From Lophius americanus (taxonomy: Eukaryota > Chordata > Actinopteri > Lophiiformes > Lophiidae): a stretch of DNA of 64,000 nucleotides. The number at the start of each line of letters is the position of its first letter. The stretch's first letter is position 1. Below, piece after piece: positions 51,116 to 64,000 of this stretch. The position numbers and the translations under genes were made by a program. The notes under the pieces were generated by a model. It was not told the origin of the DNA and ran no database searches. It worked only from the letters and a program-made list of their open reading frames with translations. The stretch spans positions 11,682,001-11,746,000 of the forward strand of contig JBBDHG010000057.1 in NCBI GenBank assembly GCA_037951165.1, given 5' to 3'.

Positions 51116-52766
51116 TGACTTTAGCTGAATATTTCTTGATGCCACTAAAATACTCTAAAATAATAATCTATAAAAAGAGCTTGGCTGACCATTTATCTCT
51201 AATTGAAGTTTTTATAGCCTTTTTTTTTTCTTCAGAGATCCAGAGATCCTTTTGTGATGTTTACATGCTGTGATTTGCAGTGCATGATAAATAAAGCACT
51301 ATTCCTCACCGCAGATGAGATTTGCAAGACACTAAACAAGAATTGTATAGTTTGTCCTTATGAAAAAATTGTGAGCTGGAGGAAGCAGCTTGTAAAATCC
51401 CAGTTAATAACCAATTTGTGTTGCTTATGGAAAATCAGGAAATAATGAACATAAAAGACTTGTTTTTACAGTCGGTGGAGGGAAATATTTAATAATATTA
51501 ATTCACTATGCAGGCAAAGCGGGAATGAAGGAGAACTTATTGTTGGGGAGCAGTTGGGGAGAAAATTGGCATTTCTAATATTCACCGCAAGGAAATCTTA
51601 ATATAGCAACTGTGAAGAGGCAAAAAAAGTGTCATTTGGCAGAAGATCCTTCATTTTTAAAAATTTTCCTCAGCCGTTACTCTCATTTTAGTCCTCATTA
51701 CGGCAACACAAAATGCAATTAATGTAATCATGATTAATTACAGCACATAGTCTCGGTTTACACATCAGCTTAATTGCAACTTTTCTTCACTTTATTTCAA
51801 ACGCTCAAGTAAGCAGAACTTATCTCATTAAGCTCCTGGATTTAAAAACATGAACAACTCTCGTTCATTTAAAGTGCAGTTTTACATCACTCTAATGGAA
51901 TAACGTGGTTGCTGGTTCAAAACTATTTTTTTAGTTTGCCCACAAGCAAATGGTTTTCCTCTCAGAAGAGATTAAAGGCAGTACTCATACAGAAGTAGTG
52001 ACTTCAACAAAACCAGAGACTTTTATGTTACATGAACACATGATTAATAAGTTTGACTTCTTTCTTAATAATTTAAGAATAATTTAAGAATATCATTTAA
52101 TATAAATTGAAGTAAAAGTAAAGTAAAATTAATTAATTAATTAACTTCTGTTTTGCCATTCGACATAATTTTTTGGGTATTATTACCCCCTCTTTGCTGG
52201 GTGGTGTTTTATAGTGTTTTTTGATGCACACACATTGTTACATCGTTCAATTTTAGTTGTTAAAATGACATGTAGTTTATTCAGTTTCAACGACTTAAAT
52301 TGCTGTTGAAGTTAAAAACCAATTCTTCAACCAGGTACACTCAACTGATTAAGTACTTTCAACCTAAATTAATTCATTACACTAGCTAAACTGAGTCTTT
52401 TATTAACACTAGATTAATTATACTGGATTTTGGCTTTATATCAAATTAAATTTCTACTTTATATCAGACAAAAGGCTGCCTTTGGTTTGACTGTAAAAAA
52501 ACATTTTGTAAACAAACAAGTAGTGTAATCCTGCTTACCTTCCTAAGAAAAGTGTAGCATGGGTGCTTCAATGCAGGAACTCTGTGAAATGTAATGAGAT
52601 GGCTTTTCTTAAAAAAAAAAAAATCTCTGGAAATCAAATGACTCAAAATGCCAAAGTAAATTTCATTGTTAAATTGAAGTTGTTAAAGCTAAGTTGAGTT
52701 TTGATTTGTTTTGTTATTCAGTTGTAACAACTTCATTTAATACCCACCACTCATCCAACAACTGGG

Positions 52767-52809
52767 AGATGGATGGATGGATGGAGGGATGGAGGGATGG
52801 AGGGATGGA
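52767..52809. repeat. (GGAT)n / GGAG microsatellite
   Basis: Ggat and ggag tetranucleotides, in part alternating. Confidence 0.95.
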
Positions 52810-53645
52810 CATTTTGACTTGTGACTAAACCAGTGAAAGAAAAATATATTGATTAATGTTGAATTAATAATTATAGTTTCTATCAAAAGTTTGAATTGAG
52901 AAAAATGTATATACTTCTTGTAATAATATTTCATCCCTTTCTTTACTTTATGAATATTAAGTTTTGTCAAACTGAAATGAATGTTTGGGAAAAAAGTGTA
53001 TGGCCTTTATGCCAATTAAAGTATGAACTTCAGTTCAAGGAACATTTGGGCTAATAGTGACTCAAAATTGAATGTGTGACCCAAATAATAAATTCTCAAA
53101 CATTTTTAAATGAAAATTCTAAGCAATACCTTAAAACCCCCTCATGTTCACTCGCAAAGCCCCCTCAACAACAGCCGAACAGAAATTAAGGATAAGGTGC
53201 AGGAAGTGTAGTACAGCCAAAGGCAGAAATCCAGGCTTATTCCCACAGAGATATACACAGTACACAGTAATACTGCTATTGATTGCTCTGAATATATTGA
53301 GTGCAGGGGAACAGGAAAGCAGGCTTGAGGTAAAATGGGAGATTTTATGACAACCAATGCTCAAGATTGATTCACTTTTTAATTACAGGGAAGTACAGGC
53401 ATTACCTATCGAAGAGTGAAAATGAAAGTTTAAACAAATGCCTGCTGAAAATACTGCATATGGAAAAAAGTATATGAATCAATAGTGCACTTTTTTCCTC
53501 AAGAGTGCCGTTGCCTGTATATCTTTCCAGATCGAATTGTGGGCAACACACACCTCTTTGTTTTTATAGACTTGGGACAAACATCTACTGAGTCACATCA
53601 GATTTATTTAATGATTACGTGATTGTGAATTTAATCTGCAGCACC

Positions 53646-53700
53646 TTAAGGTGCAGTGTGTAAAATTTAGGGGTATCTATTTGAATAAATGGGCTCTTAT
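53646..53700 (+). mobile_element. Left end of the TTAA MITE family
   Basis: TTAAGGTGCAGTGTGTAAAA matches the left end of the complete element at 5461, followed by tttaggggtatct (family: tttagtggcatct). No right end was found. LINE-derived sequence begins within about 170 nt. Confidence 0.65.
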
Positions 53701-53814
53701 GCCCAGAACTCGATGGGGCCCTTGACCAGATGCTAGCTGCGCTCTCTCTCTTCCCCAGGGGAGTGATTTCTCCAGTATCGTGTGGCCATTGCCCATTAGA
53801 TCCTAGTATTCTAT

Positions 53815-54165
53815 ATTCTTAACAGCTAGTTCTGGGTCTACCCCGGTGCCTCTCCTACCAGTTGGAAATGCCTGGAAAATGTCCAAATGGAGGTATCCTG
53901 ATCAGATGTTGAACCACCTCACCTGGCTCCTTTCAACGCGTAGGAGCAGAGGCTCCACTCCGAGCTTCCTCTGTATGTCTGAGTTCTGAACCTTATCTTT
54001 AAGGCTGAGCCCCAGCCCCCATTGAATAAAGCATATTTCAGCTGCTTGTATCCTCAAAGTGATTCTGTCAGCCACCACCGAGACCTTGTGACCATAGATG
54101 AGGATTGAAACATAGATGTCCTGGTAGATTGAGAGATTTGCGTTGCCGCACCAAACCACCTGTCC
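53815..54165 (-). mobile_element. LINE ORF2 C-terminal fragment (antisense)
   Basis: The antisense frame reads ANLSIYQDIYVSILIYGHKV, ITLRIQAAEICFIQWG, LGLSLKDKVQNSDIQRKLGV and EPLLLRVERSQVRWF. A frameshifted end follows towards 53815. It is clearly the family of 24000-24245. Confidence 0.88.
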
Positions 54166-54504
54166 ATCTAACGATCCATTTTCCCATCAATCAACAACAA
54201 GAGACAAAGATACTTCAATTTCTTCACTTTAGGCAACAACTCTACCCCAGCCTGGAGGGAGCACTCCACAATCTTCCAGCAACAGTATTCAATCAAATCA
54301 AACCGATTGGACGATGAAACATACAAACACATGTATTATGATCCGGGATCAAGATTCACGTTGCCACCATGGCCAAGTCTTTGAAAAAACCTTTAACTAA
54401 GCCAATTTTTTATCCTGATTGAGTTGATTGGGACAGATCTCTTTGAAGAGTTTGTGAAAGAACAACACATAAATTGCTAAAAAATAAAAAAATATATATA
54501 CAAA

Positions 54505-54850
54505 ATTCAAAATGGCCGACTACTAGTTAGGTTTGGGTCATGGCTACAAGAGGCTTTCCTGTAGATCCTGTTATCTTGCACACAGCTATAAAGTTTCATA
54601 TCTCTAGGTGAAAATAACTACAACGGGTACGCTTTCTCGAAAATTTCCAGACGGCGCTTTGGAACCATTTTGTCAAACTCTCTGCCTCAAAACGTGAAAT
54701 ATGTAATGTTTAGCTATGACTAATGCATGTGCAAAGTTTCATGAGTTTCCGGGGATAATGAAGCCCCCAAACGTGAGTTAAGAAGAGGGAAAATATTCAA
54801 AAGTTCCTTGCATTACAATATGGTCCTTTTGTGCTTGAGCCCTAATGAAT
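54505..54850 (+). repeat. Non-coding dispersed repeat (caaaatggccgact type)
   Basis: It has caaaatggccgac, gggtcatggctacaagaggc, agtttcatatctctaggtg, gcaaagtttcatgagttt and gtccttttgtgcttgagccc. This style of repeat is abundant in percomorph fish. Ends and class are uncertain. Confidence 0.6.
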
Positions 54851-56034
54851 GACATTGTTTCACTTTTCATCAGTGTAACTATAGCCATCAAATATAATTT
54901 TTTCCAAACCTACGGTGCACCCTCTTGTTACCACTGGGAGATATAGGCCTTCCTGAGTAGCAGTTCACATGCTGGTATTTCTCTTGTCTGTAGCTTCTCC
55001 ATGCCATTTCTTTCTCGTTCTCCTATCCTCTCCACTCGTGGAGCTTTCTGGCACCTCCGCCACCATCCTCTTCCTTAATGACTCATTCTCATCTCCTCAA
55101 CTCTTGTATAATTTAAGGCAGGCATCCCTCCCACCATCCTTATCGCCGGGATAATAACAAGCAGAGGAAACAGGCGAGCAATGACTAAATGCCACTGTAA
55201 TTAACCAGCCACTCTCTTTTAGCTGTGACTGATTAGCTGTGCATGATCCACTCGTGTCTAATTTTTGTTCATCTACGATAATGTTTACATGTGCTCAGAA
55301 GTATGCGACAGATTGAAAAACACATTCCATCGCAGACAGGAATAGTAGGCTGCTATATATGACCATTGCAGGTAATTATATGGAGTGCCTTTCCTTCTCA
55401 CTGAATAGTGAAGCCACTTCAGCTATTCCCAACGCCTGCCGTTATATGATTTATGTGATTTCCCCTGGATGTATAGTCCCATCCTATGAGCTTTCTCATA
55501 TTCAATTGTTTTGATGGATCTTCTGAAAAAAAACCTTTTTCAATAAGGAAATATGCCCTTATTGCGTTCACCCAGGGTTTCTATATTGATATTTTTCCCC
55601 AAGCATCCTCAGAGAGCGTTGCATTGTCATTTCTTTAGGGTTCATTTTTTTCACATAGATTTTTCAGGGCCTTCCAGGAGCTTCCCAGAGCATGTAGCTC
55701 ATTTTAACAAGCAGCTTCCTCTTTCACTTGCAAGATTTATCTTTTGCACCTCACAGATATCCATCATAACAAGTGGCTGCAACTCAACACAGCACCAAAA
55801 AGGCTCCGTCACATTTTGACTGTAAATTAGAATGGGCCAGACAGAATTTGACCCACAGTATGAATGTTATGTTGCGAGTTGTGGTGGCGGTGGATCAGAT
55901 ACTTTTATGGTTGTTTCAGTCACTCCATCATATCTCCTATAGGAGACACCAATGACAGTGGTGAAAGGTGCTAGCCTCACTTGGAGAGGGAGAGATCGAT
56001 GTGGTGTCACAGCACTGAAACACACAGGAGCACG

Positions 56035-56215
56035 CTGAAAAACACATTGTTGAATTAACTTAATACAAATAATTCCACTAAGCTGAGTTGTGGTAATTAT
56101 AATTTAATAGCCATGTCAAGATGAAAAATAAACCGTTGTTCGACCAACAAGGCTATATTGGGTAACATGGATTATGATTGTCCAGCTAACTAATCTGTGA
56201 CAGTGAGAGGACACA
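56035..56215 (-). repeat. AT-rich dispersed repeat, minus copy
   Basis: Its reverse complement aligns by eye to 48600-48800 over its whole length, giving an inverted pair 7.2 kb apart. Confidence 0.8.
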
Positions 56216-59081
56216 ATATTTCTAGGTTCTGTGTCTTGTCAAGGAATGTCATCTTTCCTCCCTCTGTAGGATGAAAACTCCTTGTCTGCATGACTTGGCT
56301 CTCACTCCAATCAGCCCTGGCTTGACTAGGATTTATATTAATGAGCAAGGAAAAAGTTAGACCGACTCTAAATCAGTGTCTCACCCAAACAGTTACCCAC
56401 TTAAGGGGACATTATTGGATATCTGAGGTTAAGATAACAGTTATACTGGAGCTTGATCAAATTTGCCATAATGCCGGATAGTTCACAGCAACTAGTTTCA
56501 GCATTCGTTGCCTAAAGGTTAGATCCAAGTTTTGTCAGGGACCTTTGCAGTGCGATTGGATACTCAACACTCAATACGTTCCATCATGCTGTGGTGTTGT
56601 CTCCATTGAACCCCTGCCCCGCTCCTTAGTGTCCCTTGTTCGAGCAATATTCCAAGGGTTTTTCCTTGTGTTTTGGCAGTTCTGACCTCAGCTAGTTTTT
56701 CAGAGATTCATTCACTTGCCGTTCCTTGGATTCGTTCAACCTGCGTTTATTTTATTTTCACCATCTTGCTTGTCTTTTGGAGTCTTGACTGTGGTTTCCA
56801 GCCCAAGATTATGAACTGGCCACAATGGCCCTGATGCTGTCTGAACTCAGGGAGACGGTGTCATCCAACATGGGGATTTCACATCCATTGGCTGCCAAGT
56901 CACGCATCAGAACACACAGCACCAACTACGGACGAGGCATGACACACTCAAACTGTTAAAAAATGTAAACCAACGTGTCTCAGACAGTATGTATTTCAAG
57001 GTTAATCATTTTCCCCTTGTAATGATTAAATACCATTACTCTCACTATTTACCTCTTCAGAGAAATCTTCAGAGACCGCACTCATCCCGACCTGGCTCCA
57101 TTTCACCCGCCGTCCTCAAGCAGATGTTCGAGGGCAACAGCCTCTAGCAAAAATTAAGCCATGTTGCCAGAACCGTTAGATGTTCAACCTGTGATAGGCA
57201 GCAGTATCACTGTTCTGTAAAACCATTCACTGTTCACTCCCTGTCTAATGGTTAGCTGTTTGTGGAGCCTTTTTACTGAGTGGAATTTGAAACGTTTATG
57301 CTGCGGGGTAATGAATCCACCTTTCTTTCATGTTGAGGCAGCATTAAGAATTTACAATAGAATTTTTCCAGCCCGTTGACCAACATGTTTTACCTTGAAG
57401 AAGAGAATTGCACAATAAACCGTTGTGAGTATGAAAGCCTCTCAAAAATACAATATACTTCCATCTTAGTATTATATGATCGTGTAGGTAGAGAATGTAA
57501 TCATATGCAACAGTTTCTGGTATTTAATCCCAGTTATTTAATAATGATACATTTAATTTATAACGAACTTTACATTTTGATCAAATCTCAAAGTGCTAAA
57601 ATTATTAAATTAATTAATTAAATATTTGAAGCATTGTTGCCTTATTATATTATTTTATAGATTTAAACTGTTTTACATGGTCAAAAAAGCGTGTACAACG
57701 CATTGAAACGTCAACGGGAAATCACAGGCATTCGTTAATTTAGATTTATTTCAAGTGTTATTTTTTTAATCTGGTAACATGTTAAAAATTGTTGGTCATC
57801 TGTAATTAGATATAAAGGAAGTGCTTGACCCCATATAACAGATTTTAGGACATAAGAATAAATACTTTGATCCAATTGCTAATTCTGGGGCATCTTTTTA
57901 GCGTATCTCTTCTAATCAATGAACTGGCTCTGGAGAGTTCTTTCATGCTTTTGGATTCAAGTGGCAGAGAGACAAAAAACCAACATGAAGGAAGATGATG
58001 AATTTATTGTTACTGTAAAGCTGTTTTGTATTTTGACAAATGGACATTCATACGTACTATTAAACGCAGGGAACAATGACGAAGCATGGATACCTTGTCA
58101 TCAAAAGAGAAAGAACACCCGACTCGTGAAACCATTGTGAAATTAGTGGTCAGGTTTGCACAGTCCCCCAGAGAGCTGAATGCTACGGAGTGTTCACTCC
58201 GAGTTGGGTTTTCATGCATACCTTCTTTGATGGCTAGATTTCATGTGCCACTGTTTTTTATTGTTCAATAATAACTTCTGACTCTGCATCCCACTTCCCC
58301 TTTTCTTTAAATTTTGAATTTTAATGACCCAATTGCAACCACACTAAAAGTAAATATTCATAAAATGAAGTTTAATGAGAGTGTTCTGATTTACAAAAAC
58401 AGAGAAACTACAAATAAGAAGAAAAATAATGTTCATTCAAAACCTAAGGCAAAACCGATATAAAATAATAAAATAGTAAATAATAATTTAGCATATAATA
58501 ATCCAATATCACAAAGTACAACTAATCAACACGAAGGACGCAGGGAAGATAAAAGATTGAAAAAGCTGCAATGTGCAGGTTAAGCCAGGAGTTAATAGTG
58601 TAGCATTTCAAAATCAACACCACGCGCCTACATGGAATAGCTTCGTTAGGCTACGTTTTGTTGCCAGCCAGTTATCTAGGTATGAGAAGTGAGCAAAGCC
58701 ATCAAGGTAACTGGATAATATTTTAGCTTTATGGTTCAGACCACTGATGTAATAGCTTGGGGATATAAATGCATATTGGCAAGTATTATGTTATCAAATA
58801 CTGAAATCCATGTGGATTAATAACAGCAATGATGTAAAGCGTTTGATGCCTTTCCTTGTTTTTTACACCATAATTTTTATGTCATCATCACATGGATTGT
58901 TGTATCCGCTAAAGGTGGTCGTACATACACTGTTTAAAATTTTAAAACAGAAACTAATGCTTATACTTTAATTTATTTTGCTCCCTCGCTTTCCTCTCAT
59001 GATCCCCTTCCTCCTAACAAGTATACAGGTACTCTACTAGTATTCTATTTGATGTGACTTCACCTTAATAGGCACTTGCCC

Positions 59082-59083
<2 letters not shown>

Positions 59084-59116
<33 letters not shown>
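59084..59116. repeat. (TG)n microsatellite
   Basis: About 16 TG units. Confidence 0.96.
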
Positions 59117-59120
<4 letters not shown>

Positions 59121-60654
59121 TCGTACGCTATGGAACATTAATGATTTTGGGTATTCGTTCAATATGTAAGTAGAATGGATTTGATAAGAAGCACTGACAC
59201 AGCGCTATGCAGAGAGCGCTGATTAGATCGACTGACACGTTGTCAATATGGCAAATGTAGGGAAGTCTCTGCTAATAACGTTTACTTTATCAAGAGAGGT
59301 TATTTTATCCATTAGGTGCTCGCTAGCTTTAACAGTAACAGACAACCGCTGATACCAAGTTATCTATCAGATTACAGACTTGGATTCCATTCACACTAAT
59401 GGTATATTTGATAACATTGTTAGCTGGGCTGGTTCACAACCCTAGATAATATGCAAATATCGATTGGAAATAAGTAATAAGTGTTGCATTTTTTCCCATG
59501 AGGGCAATATATGTTATAATCTGCCTCTCATTGATTTATGAAAACCTTTCCTTGTAAAAAATACAACAACTTTAAAAATGAAACAGCCTGTCGGACTGAT
59601 ATATTTATCAAAGGTGCCAGAAGACTGACTGTACGCACTGAATATCAGCATGCTAACATTTAAGCGCCTGACAGTTTATCACAGTCTCAGGGTTTTAAGG
59701 CTTTCTTTGATAAGTTATTGTCTTTAGGGTTCTATGACACTGTCACTTCACAAAATAAGGTTCTTTATTCGCATCCAGACCCGGGTCCTTTCTGAGAGCG
59801 CCAACATCTGCCGAGTGCCAAAACCTACATCTGAACATATTTTGTTTCTTCCTCTGTCATTCTCTTTGTTTGTTCAGCACGTTAAACACATGAAGATTTA
59901 AGTCTAAATCTTAAACAGACTCTGTTGTGTAATTTCCAGTTCCACTCCAGTAAAAAACAGCAAAGGTGCAATGTACAGCAATACCCTAGGCTTAGGAAAA
60001 CTTCATGCAGATTTCCTGTCTAAGTTATTGCCGGTTGTCTCCCGCGCCTTCTACTTCAGCGTCTCAGTTCAGCCCAGACATTGTGACATCACTACTCCCA
60101 ACTCCAAAATGTAATCATCTCTAGGGTATGCCTGAACCTACATTTGAGTTAAATTTCATGCTAATTTGATGTTTGGTTTTCCTGTAATCTTGCTCAGCCA
60201 GACAAACAAAAGTGGGTTGAATCATAACCTTCTCCCATGGCGGATGTAATAATAAATGCAATATTGGTGATGGGATGAGTTGGAATTGACCATCGGGAAG
60301 AAACGGGACCATGAATGGTTCTTTGTTTCTGTGTGTTGGCCCTAGGAAGGAAGTATGGATGGGGGACGGATGGATGGATATTTCTATAACTATGTGAATA
60401 TTGTGCGTAGTGCTTGGCATACATTGTGAGGGTAAATTCTCTCTCTTTATGTGATGGACTTGCGATGATGAGTGGATGGTTGGACAATTGTACAAGTACT
60501 TGAGGGTTATAATTATAGTGCTGAACACACAATTTGGAGCTAAATAATGTATCTTAAAGTTTTGGCATTGTGATAATACTGCTACTACCAATTATTATGA
60601 TAAATTAATAATGCATGACACGAAATAACCAATATCACTTTCATTAAAAGTTAA

Positions 60655-61210
60655 AAGCAGATCTGAAAAGGTGAGTCTGTCATCGAAGGGTCGGTGCAAT
60701 CTATGATGTGTTTGGATAGGGAGTTCCAGAGGGAAGGGGCCAATCCAGAGAGGGCACTGTAACCCTTGACCTTGAGTGGTGTAGAGAGCAGGTTGGCATC
60801 AGGGGAGCAGTGGGAAGAAGTGTGAAGGTGGATAAGGTCCGTGAGGTATGAGGATGGCAGAAGGAGTTTAAACGTTGATACGTTATGGGACAGGCAGCTA
60901 GTGGAGGTTCTGGAGAACAGGGGTGATGTGGTCACGAGAGCGTGAGTGGGTGAGGAGTTGAGCAGCAGAGTTCAACTGGTACAATCATGGATATTGAGCC
61001 ACGGAGGATGTTGTTGCGGTAGTCCAGGCAGAATGCGATGAAGAAGGAGAGTGATCATTGCAGACAGTTCTTGAGCCGGAAAAAGACAGACATAGTGATT
61101 TGTTTCATGTGGTTTTCAAAAGAAAGGTTTATGTCAAAGATGGCTCCAATGTGGATGTGAGGGAAGTGGAGAGTGGAGTTGTTGTAGCTGATGGAGACAT
61201 TATGTGTTTA
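60655..61210 (-). mobile_element. L2-type LINE ORF2 C-terminal fragment (antisense)
   Basis: Antisense frames give FDINLSFENHMKQITMSVFF, RLKNC, then SRDHITPVLQNL in another frame. The last frame (about 60653-60935) reads SSYLTDLIHLHTSSH, DANLLSTPLKVKG and LAPSLWNSLSKHI. This is the typical order at the end of L2-like ORF2 (GVIFD..LSFE..I..IT, RSRDHITPVL, LWNSLP). Frameshifted and 5'-truncated. Confidence 0.85.
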
Positions 61211-63189
61211 TTTATTGACTAATGATTATCCATCCATCTGTCTCTTTTGTGTTTTGGATGGATGGTTTGTGAATGTTTTTCATAGCGCTGATGGCAATTA
61301 AGCAAATGGTTAACAATGCAAGTTAGTTAAGGCAGTGGGATTGTAGATTTCCCGGGCTCCAACTATCCTAGTTTCACTCAGTAGTCTTTGCAATGAATGA
61401 ACCATAAAATGCAGTTAATCCAGCCATTGCACTTGTTAATCAAATAATTTCACCCCAAGATGGTCAATTATTGTTCTGAATAGTTACACATGATCATTGT
61501 ATTAGTCATTTTTTTAGCTACAAGTATTGTGCAATGATGATGTTAGGAAATAAAATGATTATAGTTATTGGAATAACGATAGGAGTCAAAAATAAAATAT
61601 GCTTTATTTCTCTGGTAGAGATTAAAATGCAAATTTAATTTAGCATCACAGACACAGAGCAGCGTACACTCAGTGCTTCTCTTAGTCGGTTGAAGTGGTC
61701 TTAAATGAGGTGTGAACAAAGGACCACAACCTTTTTGCTCCTTCCCTCCACCTCTCCCTCCCTCTGTGTCACCCCTGGAAGCATCAGAAACAGACGGATA
61801 GAGCAACGGACATGCACAGCGAGCCACACACAGGGAATAGATGGCAGTGGTGGAGCTAATGGGCGAGAACAGGGTCTTTTTTCTATTTCATTACTCCATC
61901 ACCCCATCCATCATCATGTGATCACAGCAAGAGCAGATCACAGGGACACTTTCAAGATTTTCTCCACCGCTGAAATCAAAGTCCGGCTCCTCAATGTTTA
62001 TATCTGCAGGAATATGTCTGCATGCGAGTATATTGTGGTAATATTCCATGTGTATAGAGAAGGAGTTCAGCCTGCATGCATTGCTAGTCCCTGAGATAAA
62101 ATACTGCCCACTCATGGTAACCCACCACAGAATTACGCTTTTGTTGTAGAGGACCAGCCAGCTGCGCTAATGCATTTCAAATGTGTGTGTCTGTCTGTCT
62201 GTGAGTGTGTTTTTTTTTCATGCCTTCCAGCACGGTGGGATCCCACATTCAAACAGTGTACAAGCAGTTTGCCCTTGATTTGGATGAAGGGCAGCGTTTC
62301 TGCTGAAGTTAAACATCCTTTGTGTGCTTTGTTACCCCAAGCTTTGAAATGAGTTTATTAAAAATGTGCCAGAACTTTGATTACCTCCAAGCTTTGGGAT
62401 TTCACCTTCAGCTTGCTCAGTGCATGTCAAAACCGGGTTTCACATTTGAATATAACGTAGTTATTGGCAGAAGCATGATTTTTTTTTTTTCCAAATTAAA
62501 ATACATCCATCTTCTCAGCTAAAATTGCAAAGTGAGGTTACGACAGTGAAAAGTGTGGCATGCCCTTTAATTAAGACTCAATGAAGTAATCCTATTTGCT
62601 GAGATTGAATTCTGAAGTTGAAAATTGTCACAGGCGAAGGACATGGGAGATTAAGGCTTCCGTTCCAGCACCCATTGGTGCATGTTCCCTCTGCTTACTG
62701 CAGAATCAGGAGAGCATATATTAAGGATTCACAGTCTCCATAACATCATTAAGTTATCGGATTAGGAAAATATTGTGTCATAAACAAAGTAGTTGTTTAG
62801 TACAATTCAAAATAAGGATCCAAGAGCAGATGACATGAGGTAGCAGAACAATTAAGCATTTAAGATAAGGGTGAACTGAATTAACAATTTTTGCATGATC
62901 ACATGATCACATGATCGCCTGATCACATTCACAACAAAAAACTTGTTTTTTGAAAAAAAACAAAACAGGGATGGAGACAGCCTTTAATAACAAAGACCAT
63001 GGTGAAAAGTCAAATCAACAATCAAGGGGGAGATCCACTATGAGTCGGAAGATGACCACACACACGTAGACCCAGGCAGATAGCAGGAGGGAGGCCGAGG
63101 GAGAGGAAAGGAAGCATTATGTTAGATGTAATTATAGGAGTTATTACACATCCACCCGTTTGCTATAAACGTGAATCATATTCACGCTC

Positions 63190-63350
63190 ACTGGGAACGG
63201 AAACCTATCCCAGCTGACATTGTTCGAGAGCTGGGGTACAACCTGTAAAAAGTCTGGAGTTCTACCACACGGCCAACACAACACATAAACAACCATTCAC
63301 ACTGTTTGAATTCAAACCTGCAGACAATTTAGAGTCTCCAATTCAAGCAT
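63190..63350 (+). repeat. Abundant teleost interspersed repeat (partial)
   Basis: It contains aacctatcccagctgacatt, ttcgagagctggggtacaac, acaaccattcacac and gacaatttagagtctccaat in standard order, without the head. Confidence 0.8.
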
Positions 63351-64000
63351 GCTATATGTTTTTTTTCCCAAGGGCAGATATAAGGTAAAACATAATCTAA
63401 TACCTCAACCATGACAGTGGTGTCAATCGATTTATAAATGTTATCATGTTACTCACAATAATGGGCTGTAATTAATCAGGAAGAACTGGGACTGAGTAGC
63501 TAACTGTGATTTGACATTGTTTTCCTTACATCTCATATCAGTTTTGATTCTTTTTATACCCACAACAACCTAATTAAATGACAGCCTCACTGAATGCCTA
63601 ACTACAGTCATTCTCTGCCACAAACCAGCTTGACTTCAAGTTTGAATCTGTGATTCAGATTTTCCAGAAAATATTTGATTGAAAAATATTTCACCTTTCA
63701 GCAATATCAGATTTTTGATTTTTGCACAAAAATAGACTTAAGACCAAAAAGACCAAAACACTGACTTTGAATAGATAAGTACATTTCTTCAAGTTTTAGG
63801 CCAGGCCTCTCTTTTTGTCCTTATTGGACAGGATTTACATACGTGCGTTGTGCAGCTGTGGTATAAATAGCATCAAAGCTCACAGATTATTTTAATAATC
63901 TGTGATGTTCCCTTTTCCTGTTTTTTTAACACCGTGGCAGTGGATTGTGTAACTTTAAGCTTTTATGGAGTATTCTTGACTCTAGGTGCTACTGAAGGAA

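Larger units (their letters stand above)
21633..64000 (+). other. 5' part of a large downstream il1rapl1 intron
   Basis: No exon starting Ig domain 3 was recognised up to the window end, so this is read as a single intron of more than 42 kb. A short exon missed by eye is possible. Recognisable repeats are listed separately. I see nothing definable in 23220-23990, 24250-24950, 26430-27550, 32660-34480, 35000-36230, 38460-41180, 41610-43850, 44900-47330, 48810-50740, 51120-52030, 54860-56030, 56220-59080, 59120-60650 and 61220-63180 beyond AT-rich sequence, scattered chance open frames and minor simple repeats such as ATTT around 38205-38229. Confidence 0.7.

Noticed and set aside
60121..60591. 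156-codon minus-strand open frame
   Set aside because: It is low in complexity near a tggatgga tract, has an overlapping frame of similar length on the same strand and no family match.
62215..62330. PLIWMKG reading near a cttccag acceptor, resembling PLIYWMKG of IL1RAPL Ig3
   Set aside because: Only seven residues are similar. The residues on either side do not fit the family, and the cysteine and hydrophobic pattern of Ig3 is absent.
1..64000. CRISPR arrays, operons, prokaryotic promoters or phage genes
   Set aside because: No regularly spaced identical repeats, no tight gene clusters and clear eukaryotic splicing and transposon content. The direct repeats seen are microsatellites or mobile elements.

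Overview
This window is a teleost fish genomic segment, most likely from a percomorph. Nearly all of it is AT-rich, non-coding intron. Supporting signs are spliced exons with GT-AG borders, many decayed teleost-type LINE, SINE, Tc1 and MITE copies, and abundant microsatellites. No bacterial, phage or organellar genes were seen, and no intact single-exon gene.

The only coding sequence I can support is two consecutive internal exons of a plus-strand interleukin-1 receptor accessory protein-like gene. The best fit is il1rapl1, with il1rapl2 as the alternative. The exons are at 18219-18405 (187 nt) and 21479-21632 (154 nt). Together they encode the end of Ig domain 1, the linker and most of Ig domain 2 of the synaptic adhesion ectodomain. 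Their phases join without a gap across a 3,073-nt intron. The neighbouring exons were not found, so at least 18.2 kb upstream and 42.4 kb downstream appear to be intron of the same large gene.

Layout: 1-18218 is the end of an upstream intron. It holds LINE tails (1.9 kb, 7.4 kb), a TTAA-ended inverted-repeat element (5.46-6.25 kb), a tRNA-derived SINE (12.2 kb) and a decayed LINE with endonuclease and reverse-transcriptase segments (15.15-16.25 kb). The intron 18406-21478 carries a long GGTA/GGAA array (18.6-19.0 kb). From 21633 to the end is a downstream intron. It has a complementary TACC array (22.8-23.2 kb), a local duplication, LINE fragments (24.0, 36.2, 41.2, 47.6, 53.8 and 60.7 kb), SINEs (26.2, 31.6 and 38.3 kb), a Tc1-like transposase remnant (50.75-51.1 kb) and several unassigned dispersed repeats.

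I found no clearly new biological system. The most testable unusual feature is the pair of complementary simple-sequence arrays in opposite orientation around the second exon. They could pair in the pre-mRNA and affect skipping or circularisation of that exon. All family names come from recognition by eye. No alignment or database search was run.
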